A stretch of 64,000 nt of DNA from Pseudocitrobacter vendiensis (GCF_943590815.1 NZ_CALSBS010000011.1:62001-126000); one strand, 5' to 3'. Shown: positions 36,508 through 51,362, counted from the first letter of the stretch. Program-made: numbers and translations. Notes: generated by a model not told the origin, from the sequence alone.

Positions 36508-38949
36508 ATGTCCGGTTGGCCACGAATTTACTACAAATTACTGAATTTACCATTAAGCATACTGGTAAAAAGCAAGTCTATTCCGGCAGAGCCTGCCCAG
36601 GAATTGGGGCTCGATACCTCGCGCCCAATCATGTACGTCCTGCCTTATAACTCTAAGGCCGACTTACTGACCTTGCGCGCCCAGTGCCTGGCGCACGATC
36701 TCCCAGACCCGCTTGAGCCACTGGAGATCGACGGCACCCTGCTGCCCCGCTATGTGTTTATCCATGGCGGCCCGCGCGTGTTTACCTATTACACGCCGAA
36801 AGAAGAGTCTATCAAGCTGTTCCACGACTATCTCGATCTGCACCGCAGCAATCCGAATCTGGACGTGCAGATGGTACCGGTATCGGTGATGTTTGGTCGT
36901 CGTCCGGGGCGTGAAAAAGGCGAGGTGAACCCTCCACTGCGCATGCTGAACGGCATTCAGAAATTCTTCGCCGTCTCCTGGCTTGGCCGCGACAGCTTTG
37001 TGCGTTTCTCACCGTCTGTCTCTCTGCGCCGCATGGCCGATGAACACGGTACCGATAAAATTATCGCGCAAAAACTGGCGCGCGTGGCGCGTATGCACTT
37101 CGCTCGCCAGCGTCTGGCCGCGGTAGGCCCTCGCCTGCCAGCGCGTCAGGATCTCTTCAACAAGCTGCTCGCCTCGCGTGCGATTGCCAAAGCCGTTGAA
37201 GATGAAGCACGCAGCAAAAAAATCTCTCATGAGAAAGCGCAGCAAAACGCCATCGCGCTGATGGAAGAGATTGCCGCCAACTTCTCCTACGAGATGATTC
37301 GACTGACGGACCGTATTCTGGGCTTCACCTGGAACCGTCTCTATCAGGGTATCAACGTGCACAACGCCGAGCGCGTTCGCCAGCTGGCACATGACGGCCA
37401 CGAGATTGTGTATGTGCCGTGTCACCGTAGCCATATGGACTACCTGCTGCTCTCCTACGTGCTCTATCACCAGGGGCTGGTGCCGCCGCACATTGCTGCC
37501 GGTATCAACCTGAACTTCTGGCCCGCTGGCCCGATTTTCCGTCGCCTGGGCGCGTTCTTTATTCGCCGTACCTTTAAGGGCAACAAACTCTACTCCACCG
37601 TCTTCCGCGAATATCTCGGCGAGCTGTTCAGCCGTGGTTATTCCGTTGAATACTTTGTGGAAGGTGGACGTTCCCGTACTGGCCGCCTGCTGGACCCGAA
37701 AACCGGCACCCTGTCGATGACCATTCAGGCGATGCTGCGCGGCGGTACGCGTCCTATCACACTGGTGCCGATTTACATCGGTTACGAGCACGTGATGGAA
37801 GTGGGTACGTACGCAAAAGAGCTGCGTGGCGCGACCAAAGAGAAAGAGAGCCTGCCGCAGATGCTCAAAGGCCTGAGCAAGCTGCGCAACCTGGGCCAGG
37901 GCTATGTGAACTTCGGCGAGCCGATTCCGCTGATGAACTACCTGAACCATCACGTACCGGAGTGGCGTGAGTCTATCGATCCTATCGAAGCCATTCGTCC
38001 GGCCTGGCTGACACCTACGGTAAATGGTATCGCCGCCGAACTGATGGTGCGCATTAACAACGCTGGTGCGGCAAACGCCATGAACCTGTGCTGTACCGCG
38101 CTGCTGGCATCTCGTCAGCGTTCTCTGACCCGCGAGCAGTTAACTCAACAGCTGGACTGTTATCTGTCGCTGCTGCGCAATGCGCCGTATTCGCCGGATG
38201 CCACCACGCCAAACGTGACGGCCAGTGAGCTTATCGACCACGCGCTGCAGATGAACAAGTTCGAAGTCGAGAAAGACACCATCGGCGATATCATCATTCT
38301 GCCGCGCGAGCAGGCGGTGCTGATGACTTACTACCGCAACAACATCGCCCATATGCTGATCATGCCGTCGCTGCTGGCGACCATCATGACCCAGCATCGC
38401 CTTGTTTCTCGCGCGGATGTGCAGAACATGGTTGAAGTGATCTATCCGATGCTGAAAGCTGAGCTGTTCCTGCGCTGGGAAAAATCAGAGCTGGCGTCGG
38501 TGATTGATACCCTGGTTGATGAGATGGAACGCCAGGCGCTGATCACCCGTCAGGGCGATGAACTGCACATCAATCCGTCGCATTCCCGCACCCTGCAACT
38601 GCTGGCCGCAGGCGCGCGTGAAACGCTGCAACGTTATGCCATTACGTTCTGGCTGCTGAGCGCCAACCCATCGATGAACCGTAGTACGCTGGAGAAAGAG
38701 AGCCGTACCGTGGCACAACGTTTGTCGGTGCTGCACGGCATTAACTCGCCGGAGTTCTTTGACAAGGCGGTGTTCTCCTCGCTAGTGCTGACGCTGCGTG
38801 ATGAAGGTTATATCAGCGACAGCGGTGACGCCGAGCCGGAAGAGACGATGAAGGTGTACCAGATGATGGCGAACCTCATCACCCCGGACGTGCGTTTGAC
38901 GATTGAGAGTGTGACGCAGGACGAAGAACCGGCGCCGAAAGACGCCTGA
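36508..38949 (+). CDS. plsB: Glycerol-3-phosphate acyltransferase PlsB
   Basis: 813 residues (E. coli 807), with a few extra residues at the C-terminus (EEPAPKDA). The acyltransferase motif [10 protein letters not shown] gives H306 and D311; [28 protein letters not shown] and [11 protein letters not shown] are the other family blocks. A membrane-associated enzyme that puts the first acyl chain on glycerol-3-phosphate in phospholipid synthesis. The stop codon lies inside the first unit of a REP array. Confidence 0.97.
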   Translation: MSGWPRIYYKLLNLPLSILVKSKSIPAEPAQELGLDTSRPIMYVLPYNSKADLLTLRAQCLAHDLPDPLEPLEIDGTLLPRYVFIHGGPRVFTYYTPKEESIKLFHDYLDLHRSNPNLDVQMVPVSVMFGRRPGREKGEVNPPLRMLNGIQKFFAVSWLGRDSFVRFSPSVSLRRMADEHGTDKIIAQKLARVARMHFARQRLAAVGPRLPARQDLFNKLLASRAIAKAVEDEARSKKISHEKAQQNAIALMEEIAANFSYEMIRLTDRILGFTWNRLYQGINVHNAERVRQLAHDGHEIVYVPCHRSHMDYLLLSYVLYHQGLVPPHIAAGINLNFWPAGPIFRRLGAFFIRRTFKGNKLYSTVFREYLGELFSRGYSVEYFVEGGRSRTGRLLDPKTGTLSMTIQAMLRGGTRPITLVPIYIGYEHVMEVGTYAKELRGATKEKESLPQMLKGLSKLRNLGQGYVNFGEPIPLMNYLNHHVPEWRESIDPIEAIRPAWLTPTVNGIAAELMVRINNAGAANAMNLCCTALLASRQRSLTREQLTQQLDCYLSLLRNAPYSPDATTPNVTASELIDHALQMNKFEVEKDTIGDIIILPREQAVLMTYYRNNIAHMLIMPSLLATIMTQHRLVSRADVQNMVEVIYPMLKAELFLRWEKSELASVIDTLVDEMERQALITRQGDELHINPSHSRTLQLLAAGARETLQRYAITFWLLSANPSMNRSTLEKESRTVAQRLSVLHGINSPEFFDKAVFSSLVLTLRDEGYISDSGDAEPEETMKVYQMMANLITPDVRLTIESVTQDEEPAPKDA

Positions 38950-39090
38950 TGGCGCTTCGCTTATCAGGCCTACGGGACCGGAGCTTGTCGGGCGGGCAAG
39001 CGCAGCGCACTCGCCAGATGCCTGATGCGCTTCGCTTATCAGGCCTACGGGTTCGGAACTTGTAGGGCGGGCAAGCGCAGCGCCCCCGCC
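38945..39090. repeat. BIME (REP pair, duplicated) after plsB
   Basis: Two copies of a roughly 75-bp block, each made of a CCTGATG(G)CGCTTCGCTTATCAGG palindrome, TACGG and a GGGCGGGCAAGCGCAGCGC unit. The plsB stop TGA (38947-38949) is within the first palindrome. Confidence 0.85.
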
Positions 39091-39092
39091 AT

Positions 39093-39122
39093 AAAAAAAG
39101 CCGGATAAAATCCGGCTTTTTT
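39093..39122. terminator. Bidirectional terminator between plsB and ubiA
   Basis: A7 then GCCGGAT-AAA-ATCCGGC then T6; suited to both convergent genes. It ends 5 bp before the ubiA stop. Confidence 0.9.
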
Positions 39123-39127
39123 CCTTT

Positions 39128-40000
39128 TTAGAAGTGCCAGTAACTCATCGCCAGACCGATAAACAACACCAGCCCAACGTAGTTATTGTTCATAAACGCC
39201 TGGAAACAGGCCGCGCGTTCACGGTGTTGAATCAGCTTTTGCTGGTACGCGAACAGCGCGCCCGCAATGAAGATTGACCAGTAGAATTCCCAGTTAAGCC
39301 CGTTCAGGTAACCAATCGCCGCCATCAATACCAGCACGCCCACCTGCAAAATACCGATGATTAAGCGATCGTATTGACCAAACAGAATTGCTGTTGATTT
39401 CACGCCAATTTTCACGTCATCGTCGCGGTCAACCATCGCATACTGCGTATCGTACGCCACCGCCCACAGAATATTCGCCAGCAGCATCAACCAGCAGCTC
39501 AGCGGCAGCGATTCACTGACGGCGGCAAACGCCATGGGGATCGACCAGCCGAATGCCGCGCCCAATACCACCTGCGGCAAATGGGTATAGCGCTTCATAA
39601 ACGGATAGACCCACGCCAGCGCCAGCCCGGCAACGGAGAGCAGAATGGTCATGGTATTGAGCGTCAGCACCAGCAGGAACGACAGCAGCACCAGCACGGC
39701 AAACAGGGTTCGCGCTTCTTTTTCCGTCACCGCACCACTCGGTAACGGACGGTTGGCGGTGCGTTTTACATGACCATCAAATTTACGGTCAGCATAGTCA
39801 TTCACCACGCAACCGGCGGCGCGCATAAGCCAGACACCCGCGACAAATACCGCCAGAATCCATAACGGCGGTACGCCGGGCGCGGCAACCCATAACGCCC
39901 ACAAGGTCGGCCACAGTAGCAACAGCGCACCAATCGGCTTGTCGGTACGCATCAGGCGATGAAAGGCCAGCAGCTTATTCTGCGTCAGACTCCTCTCCAT
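39128..40000 (-). CDS. ubiA: 4-hydroxybenzoate octaprenyltransferase UbiA
   Basis: 290 residues, about eight membrane helices. Both aspartate-rich Mg/diphosphate motifs are present: [21 protein letters not shown] near 68 and [20 protein letters not shown] near 184. It attaches the polyprenyl tail to 4-hydroxybenzoate in ubiquinone synthesis. It lies 12 bp after ubiC in the same operon. Confidence 0.97.
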   Translation of the reverse strand: MERSLTQNKLLAFHRLMRTDKPIGALLLLWPTLWALWVAAPGVPPLWILAVFVAGVWLMRAAGCVVNDYADRKFDGHVKRTANRPLPSGAVTEKEARTLFAVLVLLSFLLVLTLNTMTILLSVAGLALAWVYPFMKRYTHLPQVVLGAAFGWSIPMAFAAVSESLPLSCWLMLLANILWAVAYDTQYAMVDRDDDVKIGVKSTAILFGQYDRLIIGILQVGVLVLMAAIGYLNGLNWEFYWSIFIAGALFAYQQKLIQHRERAACFQAFMNNNYVGLVLFIGLAMSYWHF

Positions 40001-40012
40001 TTTCTCTTCCTC

Positions 40013-40507
40013 TTAGTACAACGGCGATGCAGGCAGAAACAGCTCGGTCAGGAGCAGCGGTTTCCCACTCAACCGGAGGCGGGAACGACGCCCCCAGAGA
40101 GCTGCATGGCAACCTATCTCAATAAAATCACGCGTGAGCATGGAAGACGTAAACAGGTAACGACCCAGCGGCGTCTTGCCAAGCTGTTGCAGCGCCAGTT
40201 CCGGGCCACTTAAAGTCGATTCCGGCACTACTGTGCGCCCGGCAAGCCAGGGCACGCCGTCCACACACAGCAATATTTCTCGTAGCCAGTAGCGTTGCTC
40301 GTCGGGCAACAAGGGTAACTCTTCCGCTATAGCATCGCGGGTGACAAACCCTTCGTCAATCAGTGTGACGCTGACCACACCATATTGTTCAAAGCGTTTG
40401 GTCATGGAATCTTCCAGCAACAGCCAGTCGAGTTGTTCAGCGTCGAGCGAGGGGATTGCGTCAAAATAGTTTAGCGCACGCAGTTGCGTCAGTGCGGGAT
40501 GCGTCAT
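40013..40507 (-). CDS. ubiC: Chorismate pyruvate-lyase UbiC
   Basis: 164 residues from the ATG at 40507 ([15 protein letters not shown]); the longer open frame is upstream noise, and E. coli UbiC has 165 residues with the same start. Conserved [50 protein letters not shown] and the C-terminal [19 protein letters not shown]. It makes 4-hydroxybenzoate and pyruvate from chorismate, the first step of ubiquinone synthesis. Confidence 0.96.
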   Translation of the reverse strand: MTHPALTQLRALNYFDAIPSLDAEQLDWLLLEDSMTKRFEQYGVVSVTLIDEGFVTRDAIAEELPLLPDEQRYWLREILLCVDGVPWLAGRTVVPESTLSGPELALQQLGKTPLGRYLFTSSMLTRDFIEIGCHAALWGRRSRLRLSGKPLLLTELFLPASPLY

Positions 40508-40628
40508 GCCTGACTCTCCAGTACATAATGTGCGGCTATTGTATCGCAGAATGGGGCGGGCGGGAGTGCAGTAATGGCTAAATACGATCATTGACGCAAC
40601 AGTTATGCAACAGCATGGCGCACAACAG

Positions 40629-40655
40629 AAAAAAAGTGCGCCCCGAGGGGCGCAC
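40629..40655 (-). terminator. malM terminator (end of malK-lamB-malM)
   Basis: Minus-strand GTGCGCCCC-TC-GGGGCGCAC stem followed by seven Ts, 40 bp past the malM stop. Confidence 0.9.
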
Positions 40656-40695
40656 CGAAAGGCATAGCCTAAACATCAGCACTGTGGGGATGTCA

Positions 40696-41637
40696 TTACC
40701 CCTTGCCTTTTACAGCGCTGATAAAGGTGGATCTCGCAGAGGTAGAACCGAGGCGCTCAGCTTCATCCAGCAGTTTCAACGCTTTATCCACATCACCACT
40801 CGCAACCGCCTGCTTTATGGCTTTGTTGAAGTACGATTCGGTATCGTTCAGCATCGGTTCACTTTTCTTCGCCGGTGCTGGCGCAGGTGCGGCGGCTACG
40901 GCGGCAGGTGCGGCGTAAGTCGGTGCAGCGGTGTTACCCACCGTGACAGGTGCCGGGCCGGAAGAGCCAAACAGTGGGCCAACCAGAACGCTGGAGGTAC
41001 TATTGGTTTTCACTTTCAGCTTCAACGTGCCATCGGTGATATGACGCGCAATCGGGTCCGGGATATCAGGAATCGCGTTACCGACGCCTTTGGCGTAGGA
41101 CTTCGCCGGATCCAGTAATTGGGTGGTTTTTTGCAGATCCTGCTCGGTGGTGAACACCAGCACATACAGTTTCTGTTGGCCCAGCGCAGGCGTCAGACGC
41201 ATTTCACCTTCAAGACGGTCAGCGCTCATGACGCCCGGTTCCTGATAGGTGAAGTAGCTTGACGGGAAGAACGCTGATGGCGTCATGTTCTGGTCCAGAA
41301 TCAGAACGTTCGGTGCAAAGACGCTGGTTTGTTTATTGACTTCACTGCTCAGCGTGAGCGTGAGTTCACCAATGTTGGCCGGCACACTGTAGGCCGCAAC
41401 CGGGCCGCTGATACCAGGCACATTCAGGCTCTGACCGCCTGTGGAGAGCGTTGTGGTCTGGACTTTAGATTGATCCACCGGCGTCCAGGTCAGTTGCTGT
41501 AACGCAGCGGTCGGAATAGTTGGCGCGGCAGAGGTGTTCTGCGGCACGTAGTTTACATCGGCAAAGGTGACTGCCGGTACGCTTGCCATAAGACCTGCGC
41601 AGAGGCCGAGGGCGACGAGACTTTTCTTCATTTTCAT
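40696..41637 (-). CDS. malM: Maltose operon periplasmic protein MalM
   Basis: 313 residues. Signal peptide cut before ADVNYVPQNTS. The body matches E. coli MalM (LTWTPVDQSKVQTT, VLILDQNMTPSAFFPSSYFTYQEPGVM, the C-terminal SYFNKAIKQAV...LGSTSARSTF). An alanine/proline-rich linker around residue 235-255 is longer than in E. coli. Periplasmic, function poorly known, last gene of the malK operon. Confidence 0.95.
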   Translation of the reverse strand: MKMKKSLVALGLCAGLMASVPAVTFADVNYVPQNTSAAPTIPTAALQQLTWTPVDQSKVQTTTLSTGGQSLNVPGISGPVAAYSVPANIGELTLTLSSEVNKQTSVFAPNVLILDQNMTPSAFFPSSYFTYQEPGVMSADRLEGEMRLTPALGQQKLYVLVFTTEQDLQKTTQLLDPAKSYAKGVGNAIPDIPDPIARHITDGTLKLKVKTNSTSSVLVGPLFGSSGPAPVTVGNTAAPTYAAPAAVAAAPAPAPAKKSEPMLNDTESYFNKAIKQAVASGDVDKALKLLDEAERLGSTSARSTFISAVKGKG

Positions 41638-41696
41638 TGTTATTACCTCAGATACAAAGCTCAGCGCTCGCCAGGCAATAGCGCGCTGCGCATAAA

Positions 41697-41722
41697 GAGA
41701 GAGGGGCTTGCGCCCCTCTTTT
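41697..41722 (-). terminator. Hairpin between lamB and malM
   Basis: GAGGGGC-TTGC-GCCCCTC stem (41701-41719) 28 bp after lamB, with a pyrimidine-rich but not pure-T tail on the minus strand. It is likely to reduce malM expression or protect the lamB mRNA end. Confidence 0.65.
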
Positions 41723-41749
41723 CAGGCATTACATCGAGTTAAACGACGA

Positions 41750-43141
<1,392 letters not shown>

Positions 43142-43150
43142 TTATGGGAA

Positions 43151-44260
43151 TCAAACGCCGGGCTCTTTATGCAACCGACGACATGCGGTGCCATCCTCAC
43201 GGAACAGGTGGCAACGCTCTGGTGGCAAGCCAATAGCGAATGTGGCTCCCTCTTCTACTAACACCACATCATTCTGGCGATAGACCAGGTTCTGATGGAT
43301 GGCGGGGATCTGGATATGAATTTGCGTTTCGTGACCAAGCTGTTCCACAACGTGGACTTCGCCTTCGAGGGTGACATCCGCGATGTCGCTGGGCAGCAGA
43401 TGTTCAGGGCGAATACCCAGTGACATGTTGGCGCCGACCTGCACATTGTTACTTTCTACCGGCAGCCAGACCTGTTGACGGTTTGGCAGCTCAACCTGCA
43501 CCTGGTCAATCGCCGTAGCGGTGACTTTGACCGGCAGGAAGTTCATTTTCGGCGAGCCGATAAAGCCCGCAACAAAGCGGTCGGCCGGATAGTGATAGAG
43601 TTCAAGCGGCTTGCCGACCTGCGCGACGCGGCCTGCATCCAGCACCACGATTTTGTCGGCGAGCGTCATCGCTTCAACCTGATCGTGGGTGACGTAAATC
43701 ATCGTGCGGCCCAGACGTTTGTGCAGGCGGGAAATTTCAATACGCATCTGCACGCGCAGCGCGGCATCCAGGTTGGACAGCGGTTCATCGAGCAGGAACA
43801 CGTTCGGTTCCGCCACCAGCGTACGGCCAATCGCCACGCGTTGACGCTGACCACCGGAAAGTGCTTTTGGTTTGCGCTCTAACAGGTGCGCCAGCTGTAA
43901 TACTTCGGCAACCTGATTCACACGCTGGTTAATGACTTCTTTTTTCGCGCCCGCCAGTTTCAGACCGAAGGACATGTTCTCGGCGACGGACAGATGCGGA
44001 TAAAGCGCATAGGACTGGAACACCATGCCCACACCGCGTTCCGCAGGCGGGATTTCGTTCATCCGGGTTTCCCCGATATAGAGGTCGCCGCTGGTAATCG
44101 TCTCAAGCCCGGCGATCATGCGAAGCAGTGTAGATTTGCCACAGCCCGACGGCCCAACAAACACCACGAACTCCCCTTCCTGGATATCCAGGTTGATATC
44201 TTTCGATACCACCACGTCGCCCCAGGCTTTCGTTACATTTCGCAGTTGTACGTTTGCCAT
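43151..44260 (-). CDS. malK: Maltose/maltodextrin ABC transporter ATPase MalK
   Basis: 369 residues (E. coli 371; two residues missing in the PNRQQVW region). Walker [10 protein letters not shown] at 36-44, signature [15 protein letters not shown] near 134, Walker [13 protein letters not shown], and a C-terminal regulatory/OB domain that binds EIIA-Glc and MalT. It powers MalFGK2. First gene of malK-lamB-malM, divergent from malE. Confidence 0.98.
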   Translation of the reverse strand: MANVQLRNVTKAWGDVVVSKDINLDIQEGEFVVFVGPSGCGKSTLLRMIAGLETITSGDLYIGETRMNEIPPAERGVGMVFQSYALYPHLSVAENMSFGLKLAGAKKEVINQRVNQVAEVLQLAHLLERKPKALSGGQRQRVAIGRTLVAEPNVFLLDEPLSNLDAALRVQMRIEISRLHKRLGRTMIYVTHDQVEAMTLADKIVVLDAGRVAQVGKPLELYHYPADRFVAGFIGSPKMNFLPVKVTATAIDQVQVELPNRQQVWLPVESNNVQVGANMSLGIRPEHLLPSDIADVTLEGEVHVVEQLGHETQIHIQIPAIHQNLVYRQNDVVLVEEGATFAIGLPPERCHLFREDGTACRRLHKEPGV

Positions 44261-45823
<1,563 letters not shown>

Positions 45824-45836
45824 TGCTGTAGAGCAT

Positions 45837-45908
45837 GTGCCGGATGCGGCTTCGCCTTATCCGGCCTACGATTCAGTGTAGGCCTGATAAGCGCAGCGCA
45901 TCAGGCGC
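45837..45908. repeat. REP pair between malE and malF
   Basis: GTGCCGGATGCGG...CCGGCCTAC followed by an inverted GTAGGCCTGATAAGCGCAGCGCATCAGGCGC. REP units in this very gap in E. coli stabilise upstream malE mRNA and lower malF/malG expression. Confidence 0.9.
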
Positions 45909-45950
45909 ATCTCCAGCCAGGAAGTTTCAACGTTGTAGAGGAAGATCCCC

Positions 45951-47495
45951 ATGGATGTCATTAAAAAGAAACATTGGTGGCAAAGCGACACGCTGAAATG
46001 GTCAGCAATCGGTCTGCTGGGCCTGCTGGTGGGTTACCTTGTAGTTTTAATGTACGCACAAGGGGAGTACCTGTTCGCCATCATGACGCTGATTTTAAGC
46101 TCTGCTGGCCTGTATATTTTCGCCAATCGTAAAGCATACGCCTGGCGCTATGTTTATCCGGGTATGGCCGGGATGGGGCTGTTTGTCCTGTTCCCACTGA
46201 TTTGCACCATCGCCATCGCCTTCACCAACTACAGCAGCACTAACCAGCTTACCTTTGAGCGTGCGCAGCAGGTGCTGATGGACCGCTCTTATCAGGCAGG
46301 TAAGTCTTACAACTTCACGCTGATCCCGGCGGGTGACGACTGGCAGCTGGCGCTTACCGACGGTGAAAGTGGCAAGAATTACCTTTCCGACGCCTTTAAA
46401 TTAGGCGGCGAACAGAAAATTACGCTTAAGGAAGCGGATGCCCTGCCGGAAGGCGAGCGTGCGGCGCTTCGCGTGATCACCCAAAACCGTCAGGCCCTGA
46501 ACCAGTTAACCGCCGTTCTGCCAGATGAAAGCAAAGTCGTGATGAGTTCTTTACGTCAGTTCTCCGGCACTCGCGCGCTTTACACACTGGGCGCTAACGA
46601 CGAACTGACCAACAACCAAACCGGCGTGAAATATCTGCCGAACAACGATGCAGGTTACTACCAGGCGGTCGATGCCTCCGGTAATCTGACCGGCGAGAAG
46701 CTGAGCCCAGGCTATACCGTGACCATCGGCTGGGATAACTTCACTCGCGTCTTCACCGACGAAGGGATTCAGAAACCATTCTTCGCCATCTTTATCTGGA
46801 CGATTGTCTTCTCGGTACTGACCGTCATTCTGACCGTTGCCGTCGGCATGGTACTGGCATGCCTGGTGCAGTGGGAAGCCCTGAAAGGCAAAGCGATTTA
46901 CCGCGTGTTGCTGATTCTGCCCTACGCCGTACCGTCGTTTATCTCGATTCTGATTTTCAAAGGGCTGTTCAACCAGAGCTTTGGTGAAATCAACATGATG
47001 CTGAGCGCGCTGTTCGGTATCAAACCCGCCTGGTTCAGCGACCCAACCACCGCGCGTTCGATGATTATCATCGTCAACACCTGGCTCGGTTACCCGTACA
47101 TGATGATCCTGTGCATGGGCCTGCTGAAAGCGATTCCGGACGACCTGTATGAAGCCTCGGCAATGGATGGCGCAGGCCCGTTCCAGAACTTCTTCAAGAT
47201 TACGCTGCCGCTGCTGATTAAGCCGCTGACGCCGCTGATGATTGCCAGCTTCGCCTTTAACTTTAACAACTTCGTTCTGATTCAACTGTTGACCAACGGC
47301 GGCCCGGACCGACTCGGCACCACAACCCCTGCCGGTTATACCGACCTGCTGGTGAGCTACACCTACCGTATCGCCTTCGAAGGCGGCGGCGGGCAGGACT
47401 TCGGCCTCGCCGCAGCGATTGCCACGCTTATCTTCCTGTTGGTCGGTGCGCTGGCGATAGTGAACCTGAAAGCCACGCGTATGAAGTTTGATTAA
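45951..47495 (+). CDS. malF: Maltose ABC transporter permease MalF
   Basis: 514 residues, as in E. coli. Eight membrane helices with the large periplasmic P2 domain between helices 3 and 4 (about residues 95-275), and the EAA loop [23 protein letters not shown] that couples to MalK. Spans the inner membrane with MalG to pass maltodextrins. Confidence 0.98.
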   Translation: MDVIKKKHWWQSDTLKWSAIGLLGLLVGYLVVLMYAQGEYLFAIMTLILSSAGLYIFANRKAYAWRYVYPGMAGMGLFVLFPLICTIAIAFTNYSSTNQLTFERAQQVLMDRSYQAGKSYNFTLIPAGDDWQLALTDGESGKNYLSDAFKLGGEQKITLKEADALPEGERAALRVITQNRQALNQLTAVLPDESKVVMSSLRQFSGTRALYTLGANDELTNNQTGVKYLPNNDAGYYQAVDASGNLTGEKLSPGYTVTIGWDNFTRVFTDEGIQKPFFAIFIWTIVFSVLTVILTVAVGMVLACLVQWEALKGKAIYRVLLILPYAVPSFISILIFKGLFNQSFGEINMMLSALFGIKPAWFSDPTTARSMIIIVNTWLGYPYMMILCMGLLKAIPDDLYEASAMDGAGPFQNFFKITLPLLIKPLTPLMIASFAFNFNNFVLIQLLTNGGPDRLGTTTPAGYTDLLVSYTYRIAFEGGGGQDFGLAAAIATLIFLLVGALAIVNLKATRMKFD

Positions 47496-47509
47496 GGGAG
47501 ATAACGACA

Positions 47510-48400
47510 ATGGCTATGGTACAACCGAAATCTCAGAAACTGCGCTTGTTTACAACGCACCTGTTACTCCTGATCTTCATCGCGGCAATCATGTTCCCGC
47601 TGCTGATGGTTATCGCCATTTCACTGCGCGAAGGTAACTTCGCGACCGGCAGTCTGATCCCGGAAAAAATTTCCTGGGAGCACTGGCGGCTGGCGTTGGG
47701 CTTCAGCGTAGAACACGCTGATGGCCGCGTCACACCGCCACCCTTCCCGGTTCTGCTGTGGTTGTGGAACTCGGTGAAAATTGCGGGCATCACTGCGATT
47801 GGCATCGTCACCCTCTCCACCACCTGTGCTTACGCCTTTGCCCGTATGCGTTTCCCGGGGAAAGCGACCCTGCTGAAAGGGATGCTGATTTTCCAGATGT
47901 TCCCGGCAGTGCTCTCGCTGGTGGCGTTGTATGCGTTGTTTGACCGCCTCGGCCAGTACATTCCGTTTATCGGCCTGAACACGCACGGCGGCGTAATCTT
48001 CGCCTACCTGGGCGGTATCGCGCTGCACGTCTGGACGATTAAAGGCTACTTCGAAACTATCGATAGCTCGCTGGAAGAAGCGGCGGCACTGGATGGCGCA
48101 ACCCCGTGGCAGGCGTTCCGCCTGGTGCTGCTGCCGCTTTCCGTACCGATTCTGGCGGTGGTGTTTATCCTGTCGTTTATCGCCGCGATTACCGAAGTAC
48201 CGGTAGCGTCACTGCTGCTGCGTGATGTGGACAGCTACACCCTGGCCGTTGGTATGCAGCAATATCTCAACCCACAAAACTATCTGTGGGGCGACTTTGC
48301 CGCAGCCGCTGTGCTCTCTGCCATTCCGATTACCGTCGTGTTCCTGCTGGCGCAGCGCTGGCTGGTTAATGGCCTGACGGCAGGCGGTGTGAAAGGTTAA
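47510..48400 (+). CDS. malG: Maltose ABC transporter permease MalG
   Basis: 296 residues, six membrane helices, EAA loop [26 protein letters not shown], and the C-terminus GGVKG that reaches into MalK. 14 bp after malF; last gene of the operon. Confidence 0.98.
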   Translation: MAMVQPKSQKLRLFTTHLLLLIFIAAIMFPLLMVIAISLREGNFATGSLIPEKISWEHWRLALGFSVEHADGRVTPPPFPVLLWLWNSVKIAGITAIGIVTLSTTCAYAFARMRFPGKATLLKGMLIFQMFPAVLSLVALYALFDRLGQYIPFIGLNTHGGVIFAYLGGIALHVWTIKGYFETIDSSLEEAAALDGATPWQAFRLVLLPLSVPILAVVFILSFIAAITEVPVASLLLRDVDSYTLAVGMQQYLNPQNYLWGDFAAAAVLSAIPITVVFLLAQRWLVNGLTAGGVKG

Positions 48401-48471
48401 TACCCTCGTTCTACCCTCCCGGAAACGGGAAAAGCCACTGCAATCCTCGATTTAACTTGTGACTGTTGTTT

Positions 48472-48497
48472 GGCGCTCTTCGGAGCGCCATTTTTTT
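48472..48497 (+). terminator. malEFG terminator
   Basis: GGCGCTC-TTCG-GAGCGCC stem then ATTTTTTT. It touches the 3' end of the convergent psiE. E. coli has xylE after malG; it is absent here. Confidence 0.92.
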
Positions 48498-48906
48498 ATT
48501 CCCGTTTCAGGCGTTTGGAGTTACACAACCACAGGGTGATCACCAGCAACAGGATCGCCCCGGAGTAGATCAACACGTCGAGCGGCGAGGTGTGATCGAC
48601 GATGATCAGGCGCACAATCGCGGTGATCCCGATATAGATGAAGTAGCGCAGCGGGAAGTGAAAACCGGACTGAAAGTACTTCACGATCAGTGCGATAAAT
48701 TCGAAATAGAGAAAATAAACCACCAGCCCTTCCACCAGCTCGTATTTGCTGGTGCGCTCAGGTGCAAAAAGCACGTCGGCTAAGTGCAGCGTCTCTTTGC
48801 CGAGAAAGATGACCAGAATCATACCAAGGCAGAGTAGCCCAAGGTTGAGGACAGTCTGTAAGATCGTCGAGATAAACTCGACGCGTGGACGGGGGAGTGA
48901 TGTCAT
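48496..48906 (-). CDS. psiE: Phosphate-starvation-inducible membrane protein PsiE
   Basis: 136 residues from the ATG at 48906 ([13 protein letters not shown]) with AGGAGAGG upstream, same length as E. coli PsiE. Four membrane helices; nearly identical to E. coli. PhoB-activated and CRP-repressed in E. coli; a half-matched CRP-like TGTGATCCAGATCTACA lies at about 48950, but I could not see a clear Pho box. Confidence 0.96.
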   Translation of the reverse strand: MTSLPRPRVEFISTILQTVLNLGLLCLGMILVIFLGKETLHLADVLFAPERTSKYELVEGLVVYFLYFEFIALIVKYFQSGFHFPLRYFIYIGITAIVRLIIVDHTSPLDVLIYSGAILLLVITLWLCNSKRLKRE

Positions 48907-48982
48907 GGCGGCCTCTCCTGTGCAGGCTGAGCCTCCTGTATAACGCAAAAATGTGATCCAGATCTACATTTTTTACATCAGC

Positions 48983-49262
48983 AGTGCCGGATGGCGGCTA
49001 CGCCTTATCCGGCCTACAGAGCGCGTCAAAACGTTGCATAACACCTTCAAATCCCCCGTAGGCCGGATAAGGCGTTTACGCCGCCATCCGGCACACAGAC
49101 CGCATCAAAACGTTACATCGCACCTTCAAATTCCCCGTAGGCCGGATAAGGCGTTTACGCCGCCATCCGGCACACAGGCCGCATCAAAACGTTACATCGC
49201 ACCTTCAAATCCCCCGTAGGCCGGATAAGGCGTTTACGCCGCCATCCGGCACACAGACCGCA
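48983..49262. repeat. Tandem REP array with 79-bp period between psiE and yjbH
   Basis: The only content of this 360-bp gap. One inverted REP (about 48987-49018) is followed by three direct REP units whose GTAGGCCGGATAAGGCG starts are 79 bp apart (49058, 49137, 49216). The 41-bp spacers (containing CATCAAAACGTTACATCGC and ACCTTCAAAT) are also nearly identical, so whole units were duplicated. Confidence 0.92.
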
Positions 49263-49265
49263 CAA

Positions 49266-51362
49266 TTACCGGAAATTCATGCTCTTATCACTGGTAATCC
49301 CATACAAGTCAAACTTGCGCCCCAGCTTCTGGCCGCCATCACGGGTCAACGGCACCCAGTTCACCGCGGCGCGGCTGCGGGTGGCACCAGCGGAGAAGAG
49401 ATCCAGCGGCACAGAGACATACACGCCTTTAGTGAACTCCCCTTCCCCATACTCATCGCCGGAAACGTTGGTGATGGTAGCGTAGCCACCGACCACCACG
49501 CCGCTGTCGAAGTGTTTAGAGATATCGAGCGTGCCGCCCTTATCGCCCGCCAGATACTGGCCGACGCTGGCTTTGACCAGCACATCCTGGGCAAACGGCG
49601 GCGTCCAGTACGCGGTGAGATGCCCGGTCTTCACACTGTAGTCGGTGAATTTCATCATGTCCTGCGCGCTGCGCCAGTCACGCTGTTTCACATAGTTGGC
49701 ATCAATACCCACCGCCCAGTTGCTGTCTACCGGGCGATAAAGCGCCTCGACGCCTGCCCCGCCGAACATGGTTTCCAGATAGCCGCCATAAACCTGGCCA
49801 TAGAAATTATTCCCCAGATACTGGAAATAGTTCGCCTGCAGGTTATTCACATAGACATTATTCTCAACGTATTCACGCACATGAGTACGCACCCGCGGCA
49901 GTTTCGAGTCACTCGGCGGGTTGGTGTAGTTAAACTTGTCGTAGTTGTTGGCGATGTTGGCAAACAGGCTTCCGCTGGTCAGCAGGTGGTCGGTCACCCA
50001 CCAGTCCGCCGTACCCATCACACCCAACTGATACATATAAAAACTTTCTGGCCCGCCAACGGATTGGCTCAGCACCGGGTCGATATGGAAATCGAAGCGC
50101 GATTTATCGATATACCAGCCCTGCTCGGTGGTTTCCGGCACGATCGGCGTGACGCGCTTTTGGTCCAGCGGCGTTTCGTGGCCGAGCGGCTCGCCTTCCA
50201 GATGACGTTGCAGGCTGGCGACATTAGTTTCCGTGGTCACCTGCGGCATGTTGAGGCGATTTTCGGTAATGCGGATGGTGCGAATGCCTTCCGGCAGATC
50301 GTTCATGATGATGCGATTCGCCCGATCGATGCCCTCGCGCGAGTCGCGATATTTCACCTGCTCGCCGGTGACATAGAGCGTATCGCCTTTGGTTTGAATA
50401 TTCGGGTCGGCAAATCCGGCGTTATATTTCAGCAACGTAAGCTGATTCGCTACCACCGAATGTTGCAGAATCGCATCCTGCGGCTGCGGGCGATATTTAG
50501 GTCTCGCGTTGTCGTTGTAAGACGGACGCAGATCGTTGAAATTCGTGCGCAGGGTGAAGCCGAACATTACGGTATTCCCACGCTCGTAGCTCAGGTTAAC
50601 GTCGGCCCAATCCGCAACGCGATAAATAGCGCCGACGTTAAACTTGCTTTTCTGGTCCAGTTTTCCGGCAAAATCCTGCTGGTAGTTATTGCCTTCATAC
50701 TCCAGTTTCAGGCGTAGCGGCTGCCAGGGTGTTTGATATTCTACCCCGCCAAAAAACGCCGCCGGGCCGCGGAACATCTGGCTGCTGTCCATCGATCCCG
50801 CTTCGCGGTAGCTGTTGTCGCGATGGCAATATTTATCGCTGTAAGAGCAGAACGGGTTCGTGGCGTTGCCGCTGGTGCCCAGATAGCCCCAGCCCATTCC
50901 GAGGGAGAAGTCGAACGGCCCCCAGGCTTTGTTGGCAACGATATATTCCGAGTCAAACAGCCCGGTACCGCCGATATCGCGCGCGCCGACGGAAACCTGC
51001 GGCATCCAGTAACTCTCTTCCCACAGGCGCAGTTTCAGGTCGAAGGCTTTATCTTTATAGGTTTGATCGCCCGAGAACGCATCGACGCTGCTGTATTGTT
51101 TGGTTCGCACGTCGGTATAACGCAGCGTCGTTTCCAGCCACGGGAACAGTTGCACGGAGGCAGAGTAGTAGCGGTACTGATCGTTATCGCGATAGTTAAG
51201 GCTGATTTCCCCTTCCCTCGCCATTCGAGCGGTAGGTGTTTGCAGCAGGCCGACGCCGCCAAAATCAGACTGCGAAGGGCCAATGGGCGCCGGATACGTT
51301 TCGGCATGGCACGCGGCGCTGACGCCCAGCGCCAGCAGGCTATAGAGGTATTTTTTCTTCAT
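49266..51362 (-). CDS. yjbH: YjbH outer-membrane lipoprotein-like exopolysaccharide protein
   Basis: 698 residues as in E. coli YjbH. Signal peptide ([20 protein letters not shown]). The rest is rich in alternating aromatic beta-strands, with the N-terminal [33 protein letters not shown] block typical of the DUF940/GfcD family, predicted to be a beta-barrel for export of a surface polysaccharide. Last gene of yjbE-F-G-H; its ATG overlaps the yjbG stop (TAATG). Confidence 0.95.
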   Translation of the reverse strand: MKKKYLYSLLALGVSAACHAETYPAPIGPSQSDFGGVGLLQTPTARMAREGEISLNYRDNDQYRYYSASVQLFPWLETTLRYTDVRTKQYSSVDAFSGDQTYKDKAFDLKLRLWEESYWMPQVSVGARDIGGTGLFDSEYIVANKAWGPFDFSLGMGWGYLGTSGNATNPFCSYSDKYCHRDNSYREAGSMDSSQMFRGPAAFFGGVEYQTPWQPLRLKLEYEGNNYQQDFAGKLDQKSKFNVGAIYRVADWADVNLSYERGNTVMFGFTLRTNFNDLRPSYNDNARPKYRPQPQDAILQHSVVANQLTLLKYNAGFADPNIQTKGDTLYVTGEQVKYRDSREGIDRANRIIMNDLPEGIRTIRITENRLNMPQVTTETNVASLQRHLEGEPLGHETPLDQKRVTPIVPETTEQGWYIDKSRFDFHIDPVLSQSVGGPESFYMYQLGVMGTADWWVTDHLLTSGSLFANIANNYDKFNYTNPPSDSKLPRVRTHVREYVENNVYVNNLQANYFQYLGNNFYGQVYGGYLETMFGGAGVEALYRPVDSNWAVGIDANYVKQRDWRSAQDMMKFTDYSVKTGHLTAYWTPPFAQDVLVKASVGQYLAGDKGGTLDISKHFDSGVVVGGYATITNVSGDEYGEGEFTKGVYVSVPLDLFSAGATRSRAAVNWVPLTRDGGQKLGRKFDLYGITSDKSMNFR

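Noticed and set aside
37009-37953. 314-codon minus-strand frame inside plsB
   Set aside because: Antisense to a highly conserved gene; no start signal or recognisable domain.
48983-49262. CRISPR array
   Set aside because: The 79-bp period comes from REP palindromes with identical spacers; CRISPR spacers would differ and no cas genes are near.
49512-50717. 401-codon plus-strand frame inside yjbH
   Set aside because: Antisense shadow of yjbH; His/Arg/Ile-rich composition typical of such frames.
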